From NCBI GenBank assembly GCA_027924585.1, contig BSBM01000252.1:6200001-6264000 (forward strand): a DNA stretch of 64,000 nt. Reading direction: 5' to 3'. This document shows, in pieces, positions 1 to 11,762 of the stretch. Under the pieces are notes generated by a model. That model saw nothing but the letters and a program-made list of their open reading frames with translations. It was not told the DNA's origin and did not search any database. The position numbers and the translations under genes are program-made. The DNA comes from Larix kaempferi. Its lineage: Eukaryota > Streptophyta > Pinopsida > Pinales > Pinaceae. Numbering within the stretch: the first letter of the stretch is position 1; each line of letters opens with the position of its first letter.

Positions 1-46
1 TTTGTTTTCTACCTACTCTAACCTACCAGGTAATGCAATGCACAGT

Positions 47-1603
47 TTACTCGATAGGTGGGAAATAATGCTTTAACAAAAGCCCATTTACAGGGAGTTC
101 GAGTTCATCCCCATCTAGAGTTTCTAGAAACACTGATCCTTTTCCAGCTATCCTTGATACTCGATATGGGCCCATCCAGATTTTTTCAAATTTTCCATGG
201 TTCCCAGGTTTTGCCTTGTTTTTGTCCCATAACAAAACTATGTCTCCTACTCCGAATTTCACATTCCTGGTTCTTTGGTCAAAAGTTCCTTTAACTCTTT
301 CCTGTTCAATAATGGTTTTGTCAAATGCCATCCTTCTCATTTCATCAAGTTCTACTAATTTATCAATTCTTACTTGAAAGGCTTCTTCATCTGAAATGCA
401 TTGTTGTAACAGCTCATATACAGGAATTTGCAAATTTATTGGGAGTCTACAATCTTGCCCATATACCAACTCAAAAGGGGATTTTCCGGTAATCCTTTTA
501 ACAGTTGTCCTGTCATCCCATAAAGCATACTTCAACTTTGTGTCCCAACTTCTCTTGTTGGTGCCAACCATTCTGTTTAGCAGTCTTATCAAATTCTTAT
601 TTCTAGATTCAGCGAGACCGTTTCCTTGAGGGTAATAGTTTGAAGAATGTGAGAGAGTGATTCCATGATTCATGCAAAAGGTTGACATTTCTAATTTACT
701 GAAAGCGGAAGCGTTATCAGTTGTTATTTTTAAAGGACAACCATATCTGGATATAATATTTTCTTCCAAAAATTTCACAACTACCTCAGCTATGGCCTTC
801 TTGGTTGGGATGGCCTCTACCCATCGAGTAAAGTAATCAGTACATATCAACATATACTTATGTCCATTGCTCGAGTTTTCACTAAAAGGTCCAACAAAAT
901 CCATACCCCACTGCTGGAAAGGAGTTTCTAGTACCACAGGATTTAAAGGTAATGCAGGCAATCTTGGTTTTCCTGAAAATAGTTGACACTCTTGACAAAC
1001 TCTAACAAAGGAATGCACATCTTTGAAAAGTGTTGGCCAATAATAACCAGCCCTCATGATTTTTGCAGCGGTTGTTCTTGGGGCATAATGCCCACCACAT
1101 AATCCAGAATGCATTTCTTTCATAATGGTTTGTGATTCCTCAGGGCTAACACATTTCAGAATTATTCCATCAGGATTTCTCCATCCTAACCCGTCTTGAG
1201 TTATAACATACTTCTCAGCCTTCAGTCTTAATGCTCTTCTTTGATGATCTACAAGGTGATCAGGGCATGACAAGTTTCTCAAGAAATACATAATATCTTT
1301 GTACCATTCATGTTCGTCATTAATGTTTAGAATACCAATGTTTATTTCACTTACCATATTTACCATGTCACCTCCCTTTTCGGTCAAGAGTTGAGCTAAC
1401 CCTTGCCCTTTAACAATCTTGACAGGCTTAATTTCTAGATCATACTCTTGTATGCGTGAAATCCAATTTCTCCTTACACCTATACCATTTGCTTGTGACA
1501 AAACATCCTTTACTACTTGATATGGGACATACGCCTTTATTTTGGAATATCCCACATATGTTCTAAAGTGTTTCAAGGCTTTGACTAAAGCGTAAGCTTG
1601 CTT
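47..1603 (-). pseudogene. Gypsy pol, copy 1: end of degenerate RNase H plus integrase
   Basis: Open reading frame of 509 residues from the first Met (47-1576), the downstream part of a pol broken by a stop at 1604-1606. It starts in the ordinary gypsy RNase H. An integrase follows with an HHCC zinc-binding region (two His, then VCQEC) and a DDE core: D in GMDFVGPF, D in ITTDNASAF, and E in NGLAES, with 35 residues between the last two. The C-terminal region (GDIVLLWDKNK, WMGPYRV) is the usual gypsy integrase tail. The enzyme would insert element DNA into the genome. The integrase half is intact in sequence, but it cannot be made as part of the polyprotein without passing the stop. Confidence 0.88.
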
Positions 1604-3217
1604 TTAAGTTGTGGTATACTTTAGTTCAGCATCTCTCAAATTTTTACTCATGAATGCTATAGGCTGTTCGTGGTTTTCATCATTCTTTTGTAATAACACA
1701 CCAGCAATAGTATCTTCCGAAGCATATGAGTAAATCATGAATTCTTTATTGTAATCAGGACAAGCTAACACAGGGGAGGTTGAAATGGCCTTTTTAAGTT
1801 TGGTGAAAGACAATTCACATTCTTTATCCCATACAAACTTCACATCCTTTTTAAGAAGGGCATTTAATGGTTTGGCCAATTCTGCTAAGTTTGGAATGAA
1901 TCTTCGGACAAAATTTATTTTACCAAAGAAAGATTGCAAGGTGGCTACATTATGGGGTGTTGCAATAGCATTGATAGCCTGAACACGTTCTGGGTCAATT
2001 CTGATACCTTCTTTTGACACAATATGTCCTAATAACTTACCCTCATCTACCCCAAAAGTTGACTTTTTGGGATTCAAAGATATGCCAAACTTTCTGCAAC
2101 GCTCAAAAACTCTTTTCAAATGTTCTACATGGTCTCCCCGTTTTCTTGAAAACACTGTCAAGTCATCCTGATAAATGGCAATGATTTTCCCAATCAAATC
2201 ACTAAATGCCTGATCCATAGCTCTTTGAAAAGTAGAACCAGCATTGAATAGTCCGAAAGGCATTCTTATATATTGGAAAGTTCCCCATGGAGTAGTAAAG
2301 GTTGTTTTATCTCTGTCTTCCTTTCTAATACGTACCTGATTATACCCGGAGAACCCATCCAACATTGACAACATACCTGCCCCAGTGACACTCTGCAATA
2401 AATTTTCCATATTTGGCAAAGGGTAATTGTCCTTAAGGGATGCTTGGTTTAGGTTCCTGAAATCAATACATACCCTGATTTCACCACTTTTCTTTCTTAC
2501 AATCACCGGGTTAGAAACCCAAGTAGTCTGACGAACAGGTTGGATAATTCCCGCAGCCAACATTTTTTCAAGTTCTTTTTTTATCAATGGTGCAAGTTTG
2601 GGATTGACATTTCTTAACTTTTGCCTATAAGGTTTAGCCCCTTCATGCAACGGGATAGTGTGCTCAATAATTTCAGGATCAAAGGTTTTGAGTTCATCAT
2701 ACGTCCAGGCAAAAATATCTCTATACCTCCTAATCAGATTCACAATCGCCTTTCTTTCTTCTAGGGAGGCATTCTTTCCTATCCTAATCATTCTAGGAGA
2801 AACTGAGGTGCCAATATTTATCTCTATAACTTCATCTACTGGTTCAGCTCTTTTACCTTTGTATTCATCATGCCTATTGAAATTTTTCTCCAGAGGTATT
2901 GCTAATTTCATAACATCAAGATCTTGAATGGAAGAACCGTTTGATTTATCTTCTAAGTTCACATTGCAATTCTGAAAATTTTCATTGTTTTGCAAGAATG
3001 CAATGATTTGTGCATCATTATCGAAGATTTGCCAATGATCTTGATTGTCAGGAACGGATGGTCTAAATATCACTTCAACCTTACACTCTTTATTTTTAAG
3101 ATGCTCTGGAGTTTCAAAGGTGCATGCTATTACTGATAATGCATCGGCCAGGGTATTTTCTTCTCTTGGGACTGCTCGTATTGAAAAGGCGCCAAACATT
3201 TCTATGGTATCCCAAAC
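1604..3217 (-). pseudogene. Gypsy pol, copy 1: aRNH tail, RT and start of RNase H
   Basis: Middle section of the copy 1 pol, open for 531 residues (1604-3199 from its first Met). It begins with the end of the archaeal-type RNase H (PREENTLADAL, the last catalytic Asp). A linker and the RT follow: VSNPVIVRKKSG, the first catalytic Asp in MLDGFSGYNQV, the MPFGLFNAGSTFQ block, and a YQDD active site. Most gypsy RTs have V, I or L at the second position of that box. It ends in RNase H at a TAA where copy 2 has GAA. The upstream border is a lost C near 3217, which separates it from the RNase H frame at 3202-3555. Confidence 0.88.
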
Positions 3218-3555
3218 GCATTTCGATAATCCCTAAGCCTATTATTTTTGGCTGCAAACTGGTTCTTTACTTGGGACACAATCAAATCAAAGTCTCCTGT
3301 TACATTTAAACATTTGATCTTTTGTTCGTGGCAAATTTCTAACCCTAAAAGCAATGCCTCATACTCAGCTACATTGTTTGTGCATTCAAATTCAAGACGA
3401 TATGCAAACAATTTTTCTTCACCAGAAGGGGATGTAAGGACAATTCCAGCTCCAGCACCGTGCCTAGATTTTGCCCCATCAAAATGCATTTTCCAAACTT
3501 GACTAGGAGGAAAAGGATGTTGTCGGGGCTCTTCCCAAAAGTTGGCCATCACCAT
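3202..3555 (-). pseudogene. Archaeal-type RNase H (aRNH) segment, copy 1
   Basis: This 117-residue frame holds the first three catalytic positions of an archaeal-type RNase H: Asp in MHFDGAKS, Glu in TNNVAEYEALL, and Asp in TGDFDLIV. The last Asp (ADAL) is in the next frame because of the base lost near 3217. In copy 2 the residue after the third Asp is Ser, as in the usual GDS motif; here it is Phe, probably a damaging change. The frame starts at an ATG overlapping the stop of the protease ORF (ATGGTGATGG), the same arrangement as in copy 2. Such extra RNases H are known from Tat-lineage plant gypsy elements, where they normally follow RT rather than precede it. Confidence 0.85.
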
Positions 3556-4955
3556 ATAATTTCCAACTTCCTCAGTGGGCGCATAGCCTCTTCAAACAAA
3601 TAGTCAGGTGTTTCTACATGCTCTGTCATAGGTTTTTCATTCATCAATCTATAAGAAGCTTTTTCCCCAATAGGAATGGTTGCGTAAGATAAATCCATTT
3701 GGATACTTCCTCCTAAATTGGCAGCCCACTCCCTTGATAACAACATTCCCCATGCGTCGGGAATATCTAAAACCAAAACATTCATACTTATTTCAATTGC
3801 GGGATAAGCAGCCAGCTTCATCTTGAGATTCTCAATCATACCTTCTGACTTAACATGCCTAGAATCCATCCCGCACACATTTCTATACTCTCTGGATGGT
3901 TTTAGCTCCAATTGTTCCATGACCTTAAGAGGCATAATATTTACTTCTGCTCCTGAATCTAACATACAGTTGTGCAATATCAATTGATTGATCTCTAAAG
4001 CAATATAAAAAGGGGGGTGACCCCTACCTTTATCAATTACACTTTGAATCATAATGGGGGGGTCATCCTCAGTTGTTGATTTCACAGGATTCTTGACTTT
4101 AGGCTCGATTCCTAAGAATTTGGTTGCCTGATTAAAGTATGAAGGAATTTTCAAAAGCTCCTCCAAGGGCACAGGGATATTGGGTTTGGATAAGAAGATA
4201 CTCAAGTCAATCTTTAAGTTGCAAGCCTTTTCTTGATCTTTGGTATTTATTTTTAGACCCAATAGATGCATTACCTGTGCTCTAACAGAAGGGATAACTA
4301 CCAAGTCTTTCAAAGACACCATGACAGAGGATCCCGAGAGTTTTCCCAATATATTTGAATTTAGCTTTTCTTGTGTTATAGGAGAAATCTCTTTGCTAGG
4401 AGTATTCACTTGCTTTCTTTGCACTGGCTCCTTAGCCTGGGGTTTAGCAGGGCTCGGACTTGTTACCTTCTTGGTGACTTGAGGAGACAACCTTCTGGGT
4501 TGATCATTTTTCTTTAAAATTCCTTTAGGAAGGATGTTTGGAGTTTGAGTTGGGATTCTACGAGTGATATTCCTTTGGTCAAGGGAGTTTTCTTTCACAG
4601 TAGTTTTGCTCTTATCCATATCTTTCAAATTATTCTTTGCTTGTGACCTAGTTACTACTCGACTATCCGAGGCTTTGCTTGTAGACATAGTTTGAAGACA
4701 TTCATTGGTATACACACCCTCAGAGGTTTTATAGAAAGGTTCATAGCATTTGATATTATCTCTTTGTTTTCTGAGAACTACCCCATTCAGATTTTGAATT
4801 AAACCACTCATTTCATTCATCATTTTCAAAATCATATCGTTTTTTGAATAAGTGACGCACGGCATAGTTCTAGGTGTTGTAAGGATGTAAATGAGCTCGT
4901 TCCTCAGCGGAGTCACGATTGGGAGTCGCCAGGTAAATTTAAACTCTTCTACCAA
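3549..4955 (-). CDS. Gypsy protease-containing ORF, copy 1
   Basis: Open frame of 468 residues. The C-terminal half is a retropepsin-type aspartic protease: LHNCMLDSGAEVNIMP carries the catalytic DSGA, and LVLDIPDAWGMLLSREWA the distal conserved segment. The N-terminal half is basic and Ser/Pro/Lys-rich, followed by a region (SGSSVMVSLKDLVVIPSVR) often seen ahead of protease in plant gypsy polyproteins. I see no retrotransposon gag fold and no CCHC knuckle. The first 25-30 residues come from the leader, whose equivalent precedes gag in the gag-only element, so the working start may be the Met about 30 residues in. It differs from the copy 2 ORF at only a few residues (for example M/R, L/R, H/P). 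Confidence 0.85.
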   Translation of the reverse strand: MVEEFKFTWRLPIVTPLRNELIYILTTPRTMPCVTYSKNDMILKMMNEMSGLIQNLNGVVLRKQRDNIKCYEPFYKTSEGVYTNECLQTMSTSKASDSRVVTRSQAKNNLKDMDKSKTTVKENSLDQRNITRRIPTQTPNILPKGILKKNDQPRRLSPQVTKKVTSPSPAKPQAKEPVQRKQVNTPSKEISPITQEKLNSNILGKLSGSSVMVSLKDLVVIPSVRAQVMHLLGLKINTKDQEKACNLKIDLSIFLSKPNIPVPLEELLKIPSYFNQATKFLGIEPKVKNPVKSTTEDDPPIMIQSVIDKGRGHPPFYIALEINQLILHNCMLDSGAEVNIMPLKVMEQLELKPSREYRNVCGMDSRHVKSEGMIENLKMKLAAYPAIEISMNVLVLDIPDAWGMLLSREWAANLGGSIQMDLSYATIPIGEKASYRLMNEKPMTEHVETPDYLFEEAMRPLRKLEIIW

Positions 4956-5114
4956 GATATGTGTCGTTGTAAAATGCAGGAAAGACTACTAGCTTGTCCG
5001 AGGTAAGCCCTATTCCTTCAATACCAAATGTTAGGCAAAGAGAACGGGAGGGCTTTAGGGAATGATATATCGGACCAGGGTAAGCCTATGCCTTCCCCGG
5101 CAACGGCGCCAAAA
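4956..5114 (-). other. Gypsy 5' leader, copy 1
   Basis: Short (159 bp) leader between the 5' LTR edge and the protease ORF. It holds the tRNA-Asp primer site and part of an imperfect repeat (TTAGGCAAAGAGAACGGGAG with CCAAATGTTA beside it) that looks like an older copy of the PBS-LTR junction. It is too short to hide a gag gene. Confidence 0.75.
5094..5111 (-). other. Primer binding site (tRNA-Asp), copy 1
   Basis: The plus strand reads TCCCCGGCAACGGCGCCA, the 3' end of plant tRNA-Asp including CCA. The minus (element-sense) strand is therefore its 18-nt complement, three bases from the LTR edge at 5115. This fixes the element's orientation as minus. Confidence 0.9.
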
Positions 5115-7063
5115 TGTTATCACCTAAGCTGTAGTTACCCCTATGGATGTATCCACTCATGGATGGCAATAGGGAAGGGCAACTCAAAGGTGCAACCACG
5201 ATCACCTCGACCTCCAATGGATTGGTTGTCACGCCAGTTGAGGCAACCTTCACTTTATGTTATCTAGCCCGGACAACAAAGGGGGAGACCCGATCTACTC
5301 CCGACAGGAGAGATCAAAACCAAGACAACAAATCAAGTTATTTCTAAGTGAAGTAAGGTGTATGGTTTATCCTAGACCTTAGGATGAAGTCACAAGACAA
5401 GTGAGGGGTTCAATGAGTATAGCTTTGGTTCATTAATGATGTGAGAATGACTTATAATATTTGAAATGAGATCCAGGATTAGAGTACTAGTCAATTGTGA
5501 GAAAATCCACTGCCTTGGGAACCGTGTCCAATGCAGGGTAGTTTAGGGGTTGAATTGGGGCTAACTAGTACAAGTGACAAGCTTGACCATGATACATGAT
5601 AGCTTCAAGGGTTTAGTTCACCATGCTCAAGTCAAACCACAAGTTAATCCAACAATCTAGGAAAGTCGAATTGACTTGAAGAGAAACCAGTGCCTTGGGA
5701 ATTGGGATAATGGAGTCAAAATAGGGTTGACTTGTGGTTAAGGACTCCTATTGCATGAGACAAGTGGGCAATTAAGGTCTTGATGGATGAATAGGTCTAG
5801 ATCTAGGTTTGACCAAAGTGGACCACAATCCCTTAAAATAAGGAATGCTATCCCCAAGGCAATATTTGACAAGATGACACACTAGACCTAGGTTTTGAAT
5901 TATTCCCGTTCCAAATCTCCAAAAATCTCAAGTACCCACGTCCTAGAAGTGAGTCAACTCACTTCTCCAAGGTGGTGCGACTTTACCCAAGGAGGCCTAA
6001 AAGTGGGGTAAGTGGGGTCAAAACAAGTCCGATGACATCCAAACTTTAGATCCGGGTAGGTTAGTCAAGTAGGAGTGTGGATCTATAATTTTACGGCAAT
6101 CCGACGGTTAGATCTTACTAGATCTGAGTTTAACTATACCTAGTGGTCCAAAATGGGGATTAAATCCCTTAAAATGTGGAATAGGGCCCAAAAGGTAGAA
6201 ATCAGAAAAGTGACAATCTGGGGGTAGGTTATTTGATATGTAGATTTTGAATCAAGTGGGATCTCAACTACCCACCACCTAGATCTAGGTCAACTTACTA
6301 TCACCAAGAAGTGTGCCCTTGCTTGGGAGAGCTAGTTTGGCTTGGGAAGAGGGTCAAACGGAATCCAATCCTCACCAAACTATAGATCCGGGATGCCGTG
6401 GATGCTATAGAGGTGGGTTTTCAATATTATGCCCAACAACCCACTAGATCTAAGTAGATCTGAGAAAATGAAAAATGGGGGTTTTGAAATAATTAGGGTT
6501 TTATTAATTTAAGAGCTATGTCAATGGATTGGATCAAGGTAAGAGAAACAAACCTTTGGATCTTACCTGGGTAACCTTGTAGATGCCTTGATGATGATGA
6601 TCTATGCAAACCCGATCAATTTGAGAAGCTTTGAGGTAGTTTTCTATGCAATCGATTTAGTCCAAGAAGCCAATGCGCCCTCTCTCCTGCACAACAAACG
6701 TCAACAATATCAGATTTGATGTAATCAAGAGATAAGACTAATGCCACAAGAGAAGTAACAGAAAGATAGCATAGATCACAATGATGCTAATGATAACCCC
6801 CTGATACAAGCAAATGCCAAGAAAGTCGATTTGAAGAAGCCTTGCAAAATCGCCCTTGTTGAAGTCGCCCTCATGTAGACAAGACAATGATTTCCAAAAT
6901 AGATAGATCTTACCGCAAATTCCAAATGCTAGGTTGCAATAGACTTTCCAATCACCATCTAAGAACACCAGATGCAAAGGAGACCACAAGAATTTCCACA
7001 ATAAAGTTTTTCTATACCAATAATCCAAGAGCCAAAGACCCCTTACAATGAGAAGCTCTCTCC

Positions 7064-7071
7064 TTTAAATA
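7064..7071 (-). promoter_or_regulatory. LTR1 TATA box
   Basis: TATTTAAA on the minus strand inside CCTATTTAAAGGAGAGAG. The same motif is at the same place in every complete gypsy LTR here and points transcription along the element's coding strand. Function is inferred from position and conservation. Confidence 0.6.
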
Positions 7072-8606
7072 GGAAGGAGAGGCACCAAAACCCTAACCAC
7101 TTTTTGAAAGAGTGGCTAAGATTAAAAGATACAAATGTCTAATCAATGGTTGAGATGAGCTCAACAATAAAATACATGGATCACTAATAAAATATTATGT
7201 GAGTGGACAAAATCGCCCTAAAAGAGGGGAATCCCACCAAATCATGATGACAAAATATAATAAGGGGCTTATGGTGGGTCCAAGGGGTAATTTTATCCCT
7301 CCTTGGTCAATCCCCATAGCACAATAATCAATACGTAATCATCAATATACCAAATCGTGGCTCCATGGTCAAATCGTAGGCCTCAAAAAGACCTCAGAAA
7401 TCCTCAGAAAGTGCCATAAGTGATGGATGCTGGCCCCGATGAAGCTGAAACTGCTGGAGGAGGTGTGGAGGACCCCGATCTATCATCACTGATCATCCCA
7501 TGCCATAACATTGCCTCAGTATCCCAAATCGATTTCCTCAATAGCCATTTCTACCAATCCTGAAATGCCTCGGGAAGCATGAAACTGCCCCAAACTGCCT
7601 CCTGGATTGCCTGCGCTGTGAAGGTGAGGGCACCAGTTTGTCCGGGAGGGGGGTAATATGGTAAAAACAAGTGGCTGGACCACCCCCTCCATCATCCGCG
7701 CCCTAGGTCAACCGGATAAAAATCACATCTGCTCTGACAGGACCTCCGACAGACCAAAACTGCACTGGGATAGCCTACTGAGGCTCAATCATGACTGTAA
7801 GTGCCCGGAACTGAAAACAAACTGTCTCATTGGACTCAGAAGGTCCAAATCCATCCAAGATGTGTACTCATACACCATATGAGTCTCTGCATGATCAAAA
7901 TATATATCCAATATACCGGAACAAGGCGAATAATAATAATCTGTAAATGATCAAATACTGCTGTAAACCAAGAATCATCATCATAACCCTGTAGCTGCTG
8001 CATAGAATCATCATGTATGTATACATAGACCATATATCATCTATCCATATCATCATAGGGTCCAACCATCTCATGTCCTATGGTTGACCTTGGTCTAACC
8101 AAATCAACATGACCAAATATGACTCAGAACATCATCAGAAGCTCCCGCAAAGTGTCCAAGGTTAATGCATGCTCCACAACTTATTCAAATAACAATTATA
8201 ACACAAAGTAATCATTATTGGCGATCTAAGTCCAAATATATAATGTCATTAATTATTATTATTACTCAGGTTAGGCTTTCAGGATCATACTCACTTCATA
8301 GCTGTGATCAATTTGCTAGTGAAGGGTGAAGGCTAAAATAACTGGCTAGGCTAAGGGATGACTTGACTGACTTATCTTTGTGACACTTTGGCAAAGGAAA
8401 GGGAATACACACCATAGTATATACTGAATGAGCAACAATACAAGGAATGGCGGTGTCTCACAAATGGATGAGTTGTTCAAAGATGGTTTATTCACCTTCA
8501 ACAGATGCGCACAATCCATAATACAAATAAGGCCAGCAATTGTTTTGATATAGCATTTAAGTTCCATTGTTTTTTGGGCCTGAAGTTTCCATAGCCTTGA
8601 TCTATG

Positions 8607-8622
8607 TGTGTTTATAAACACA
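8607..8622. repeat. LTR palindrome TGTGTTTATAAACACA
   Basis: Perfect 16-bp palindrome, flanked by CTATG and CATAG arms. A sister palindrome (TGTGTTTAGAAACACA, 8801-8816) lies about 180 bp away. The pair recurs in LTR2, LTR3, LTR4 and LTR5. It sits upstream of the TATA box in U3, so it could be a factor-binding site or a cruciform. Confidence 0.6.
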
Positions 8623-9141
8623 TTGCATAGATTTACATTTATTTTAGGCTTCCTGCTGCAGGTGTGTTTTTAAGGCACTTGTTTACCTGAGCACTTCTAG
8701 GTGTGTCATGGACAGCTTGTTTACCTAGGTATTTATTTTTCCAAAAGATATAACATTTTATTTTCATGGCCATTTTCATTTGGCATGCCTTTCATTAATG
8801 TGTGTTTAGAAACACATTGCATGAATGGACTTTTCATACAAGATATGGCATTTCATTTTTCCAGATTTTGTATTCATGGCAGCACTAAAAGTTTCAGGTT
8901 TAGCCAACACAAATTTAGTGACTAGGGGGAATTCCAAGGAACTCCAACTCACCATAGGTAAGTTTTGTCACCAACTCAGAGCCGAGACACAATAAACAGG
9001 GAAGCTCATCCAATACAGAGGCTACAGTGGGGAAAAGTCCTCCATGCCACTAATCAAGTAGTAAGTCAGGGTGATAAACTAAAAGGTAGGTAATGGATGG
9101 ATGAAGACAATGCATAATGGAACCGACACTAGCAAGCCAAG

Positions 9142-9407
9142 GTCCTTTAGTGGTGACTTCACATGATCATTGTGCAAATAATCAGGATATGTTAAATGAA
9201 ATTATTAATTTCACCCCTGATCAATTAAATGAAAATGATCGCTTATCCTCTTATAATTTTAATGATGAATTAATAAAAGATCAATAGCAAGATGAGGAAG
9301 AGTTAATAAATCTTACTAGGTGTTCTAATCTTTGTTCCACTTCTTATAATGAATCTTTAAATTTTCCTTTTTTCATCTTTAATCAAGATAACTTAGATTT
9401 AGATGGT
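9142..9407 (+). pseudogene. Inverted gag fragment in LTR1, left part
   Basis: Reads in the plus direction as the middle of the gag protein encoded at 38894-40753 (for example SSYNFNDELIKDQ, CSNLCSTSYNESLNFPFF), with an in-frame TAG and a small deletion. It is antisense to the LTR that contains it. The left junction has short shared sequence (LTR CCAAGGT against gag AAGATCCT), as expected of template switching or microhomology repair. It corresponds roughly to gag residues 240-350. Confidence 0.85.
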
Positions 9408-11762
9408 TGTTGGGTAAAATTATCACTAGTTAATTTACCTTCAATTAATTGTCAACCAGGGTACGTATACTTTGAGCTGCTACACTATATGTGCAGACAA
9501 GGCAGTTTTAATGCTCGTGCTGACAGAAATGCTAGTCTACTTCAAACAAAGCAATGAAATGGATGAAACTATGGCTATCCTGGATGATCTATACTAAGGA
9601 CTCATAAATCTGTTCTAAAACAAAAGGAAATCAATTTACTGACTATCAAACTCAGCATAGCCTACAGCAATCTACAGGCTATAGTAGCTCTTTGAAACAA
9701 CCCTAATCTTTCAAAGAAGTCCTACCTACAGCAATGCTTCAAAAGAACAACCTGCTGATAAATTAAACAAACCCTTGAACTACAGCAATCCCGTAAAACA
9801 CTCAACAGTCCACACTCAGCTACAGTACTGATGATCTATTCTACAAATGAAAGAGCTTAATAAGTTTCAGAATAAATATGATCTATTAACCTGAAAACTA
9901 CACCATTAATCCTCCAAGATCTAATGCTTAACTTCTAGAATTATTGCTGGAGTAACATCTGTCACCTCTTGTCTTTGAATTGTCAACACACAGCCTATTA
10001 CAATGAAGCTTGGCTGGTTATCATTATCCCAATGTACTCTGTTTTATTTTATACACACTAATGCACACAGGAAAATGCCAAGGTTATTCAGACAATACTC
10101 ATTAATCAATATTAGGGCTGTGTAAGAAATATTCGCTGGTTCTGGTTTGCATATGCACACTGTGGAGTTGATGTTGATTCAAGAAAGCAACATTAACAAA
10201 CCCTATTTAATCAATGTCAAACAGCACAATTTCTTCCTACTTAATCACTTATTTAAAGAACTATTTAACAAATCCCTATACGCTCTATAGAATACAATCT
10301 TCAAACCCTCTACAAAATATTACAAATGCTGTTCAATTTCAACAAGATATCCTACAACTCTGTAAGCTCAAAAGTAAAAGACTGGAGCTGTTCATCAATT
10401 ATTCTCACGCTGCAGTAAGAAGGATTCTTCAACAGATAGAGTCAAGTTCATTATTCAATTTGCCAATACTACGCTTCATACTGGAAATCAAAGAGAATAT
10501 TTAAACCCACGCCATTCCTTAATTTATTTTACAACCAAAAAGAGGATAAACCAATCCTGTAGCTATCACTTTATCGCTATATGCTGGCATCGAAGACAAT
10601 ATGAATTTTAGTCTACTTGTAATCCTTCATAAGGTAACACTTGAAGCAAACCCATCACACAATTTATGAATACCATCACCTTAAACAGTAATTATAGCTA
10701 TTTATACACAATCCACGCTGAAAACCAGAAAGGGGCGTTAAATAGAAACTGTTCCTGAATTTATTCGGCAAGCTAAATCAATTGAAAATGACTAAGAATC
10801 TGCAGACATGCATATGAGTAAAACCATCAGCATTCTATAGAACAATATCAAAGAAAAAGAAACGTTATCCTGCTATCACAAAACACACAATGCGAAATAC
10901 CAAAGGTTGGTGCTGAAGGGGGCCCTCCCTCAACGCCTTCCAGTTCTAAGTCAAAACCTTAAAGGAGATAAACGCTGGTTATATTAATGAAATGAAGTAT
11001 TACAATCCTCTCCGAGTATCCTCTCCTTAAGCTTTATTTATACATGAACAGATGGACATGATCCATCCCAGAATGCAGAGATTTGAGCAATTGCCCAGAA
11101 AACGGCCAACACAAAATCTGGCAAAACCATGTCTGTTCCAGAACCGATTTCTCCACATCCGTTCAGAAATTCTGAAAACTGCCAGTGGGTAGGGGTAAAT
11201 GGGGCCATTTGTGAAGTGGGTTTCGAACCGTTTTGAAAAATTCCCAACCGTTTGTTCAGAAATTGAGCCCGAAATCAGGGTCCTGATCAAGGACGGAAAT
11301 GACATTGCCAGATTGCTTGAGATCCATACACTACTAAAAATGGAGGGTAACAGCTCTTTGAACGAAGGAAATCCATGAAACAGCACCGAAATAAACTTCA
11401 TAGGCATCTGGAAGGCGATGGAAGCTCAAGAGACACCCCAAATGTGGATCGAAGCCCCCGAATCACTGGTGCAGCTAACGTGAACCTGCCCTGGAGCGCC
11501 GAAACCCCTGCACAAAGGAAACAACAACCCATCAGTTGACCGGATATTTATATGGAGATTTAAAAACCCAATTTATGCATAAAACAATGTAAAGTGAGAA
11601 ATAAATAACCAAAAATCACTTACCAAACCTTTGTCCACGTTGGTCTCCACAAAAGCATGACCATACACAAATAAACATTAATAAAACTTAACTTATCATG
11701 TGGTTTCATAAGTTTTATGCTAGAAAATGATGTATTGGACAGCCAATAATAGGAGACCAACA
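9408..11762 (-). mobile_element. Solo LTR of a second LTR family (copy A)
   Basis: Begins TGTTGG and ends CCAACA on the plus strand, flanked by perfect 5-bp duplications ATGGT (9403-9407 and 11763-11767). Removing it restores the gag reading across the site. It is homologous, in reverse, to 23953-25903. A TATA-like TATAAATAAA lies on the minus strand near 11034-11043. There is no internal coding region, so this is a solo LTR of about 2.36 kb. Reading frames inside it (such as 11027-11407) resemble no known protein. Confidence 0.85.

Larger units (their letters stand above)
1..5114 (-). mobile_element. Ty3/gypsy internal region, copy 1 (left end outside window)
   Basis: This is the internal part of a minus-strand Ty3/gypsy element. 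In the element's own direction it runs: primer site next to LTR1, protease ORF, archaeal-type RNase H, RT, degenerate RNase H, integrase. It repeats at 12521-17634 with a constant offset of 12520, broken only by two one-base indels. The window starts inside the copy, so about 425 bp of 3' UTR and the 3' LTR lie outside. It carries its own lesions: a nonsense codon at 1604-1606 and a one-base deletion near 3217. A gag domain is not recognisable anywhere in the region. Confidence 0.9.

Noticed and set aside
5094-5111. tRNA-Asp gene fragment
   Set aside because: Only the last 18 nt including CCA match, directly beside an LTR; this is a primer binding site.
6738-7028. Small ORFs repeated in the gypsy LTRs (for example 96, 74, 91 and 65 residues)
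   Set aside because: They recur only because the LTRs recur, lie in regulatory sequence, and resemble no protein.
11027-11407. 126-residue ORF in solo LTR A
   Set aside because: No recognisable domain, and the frame is not preserved in copy B.
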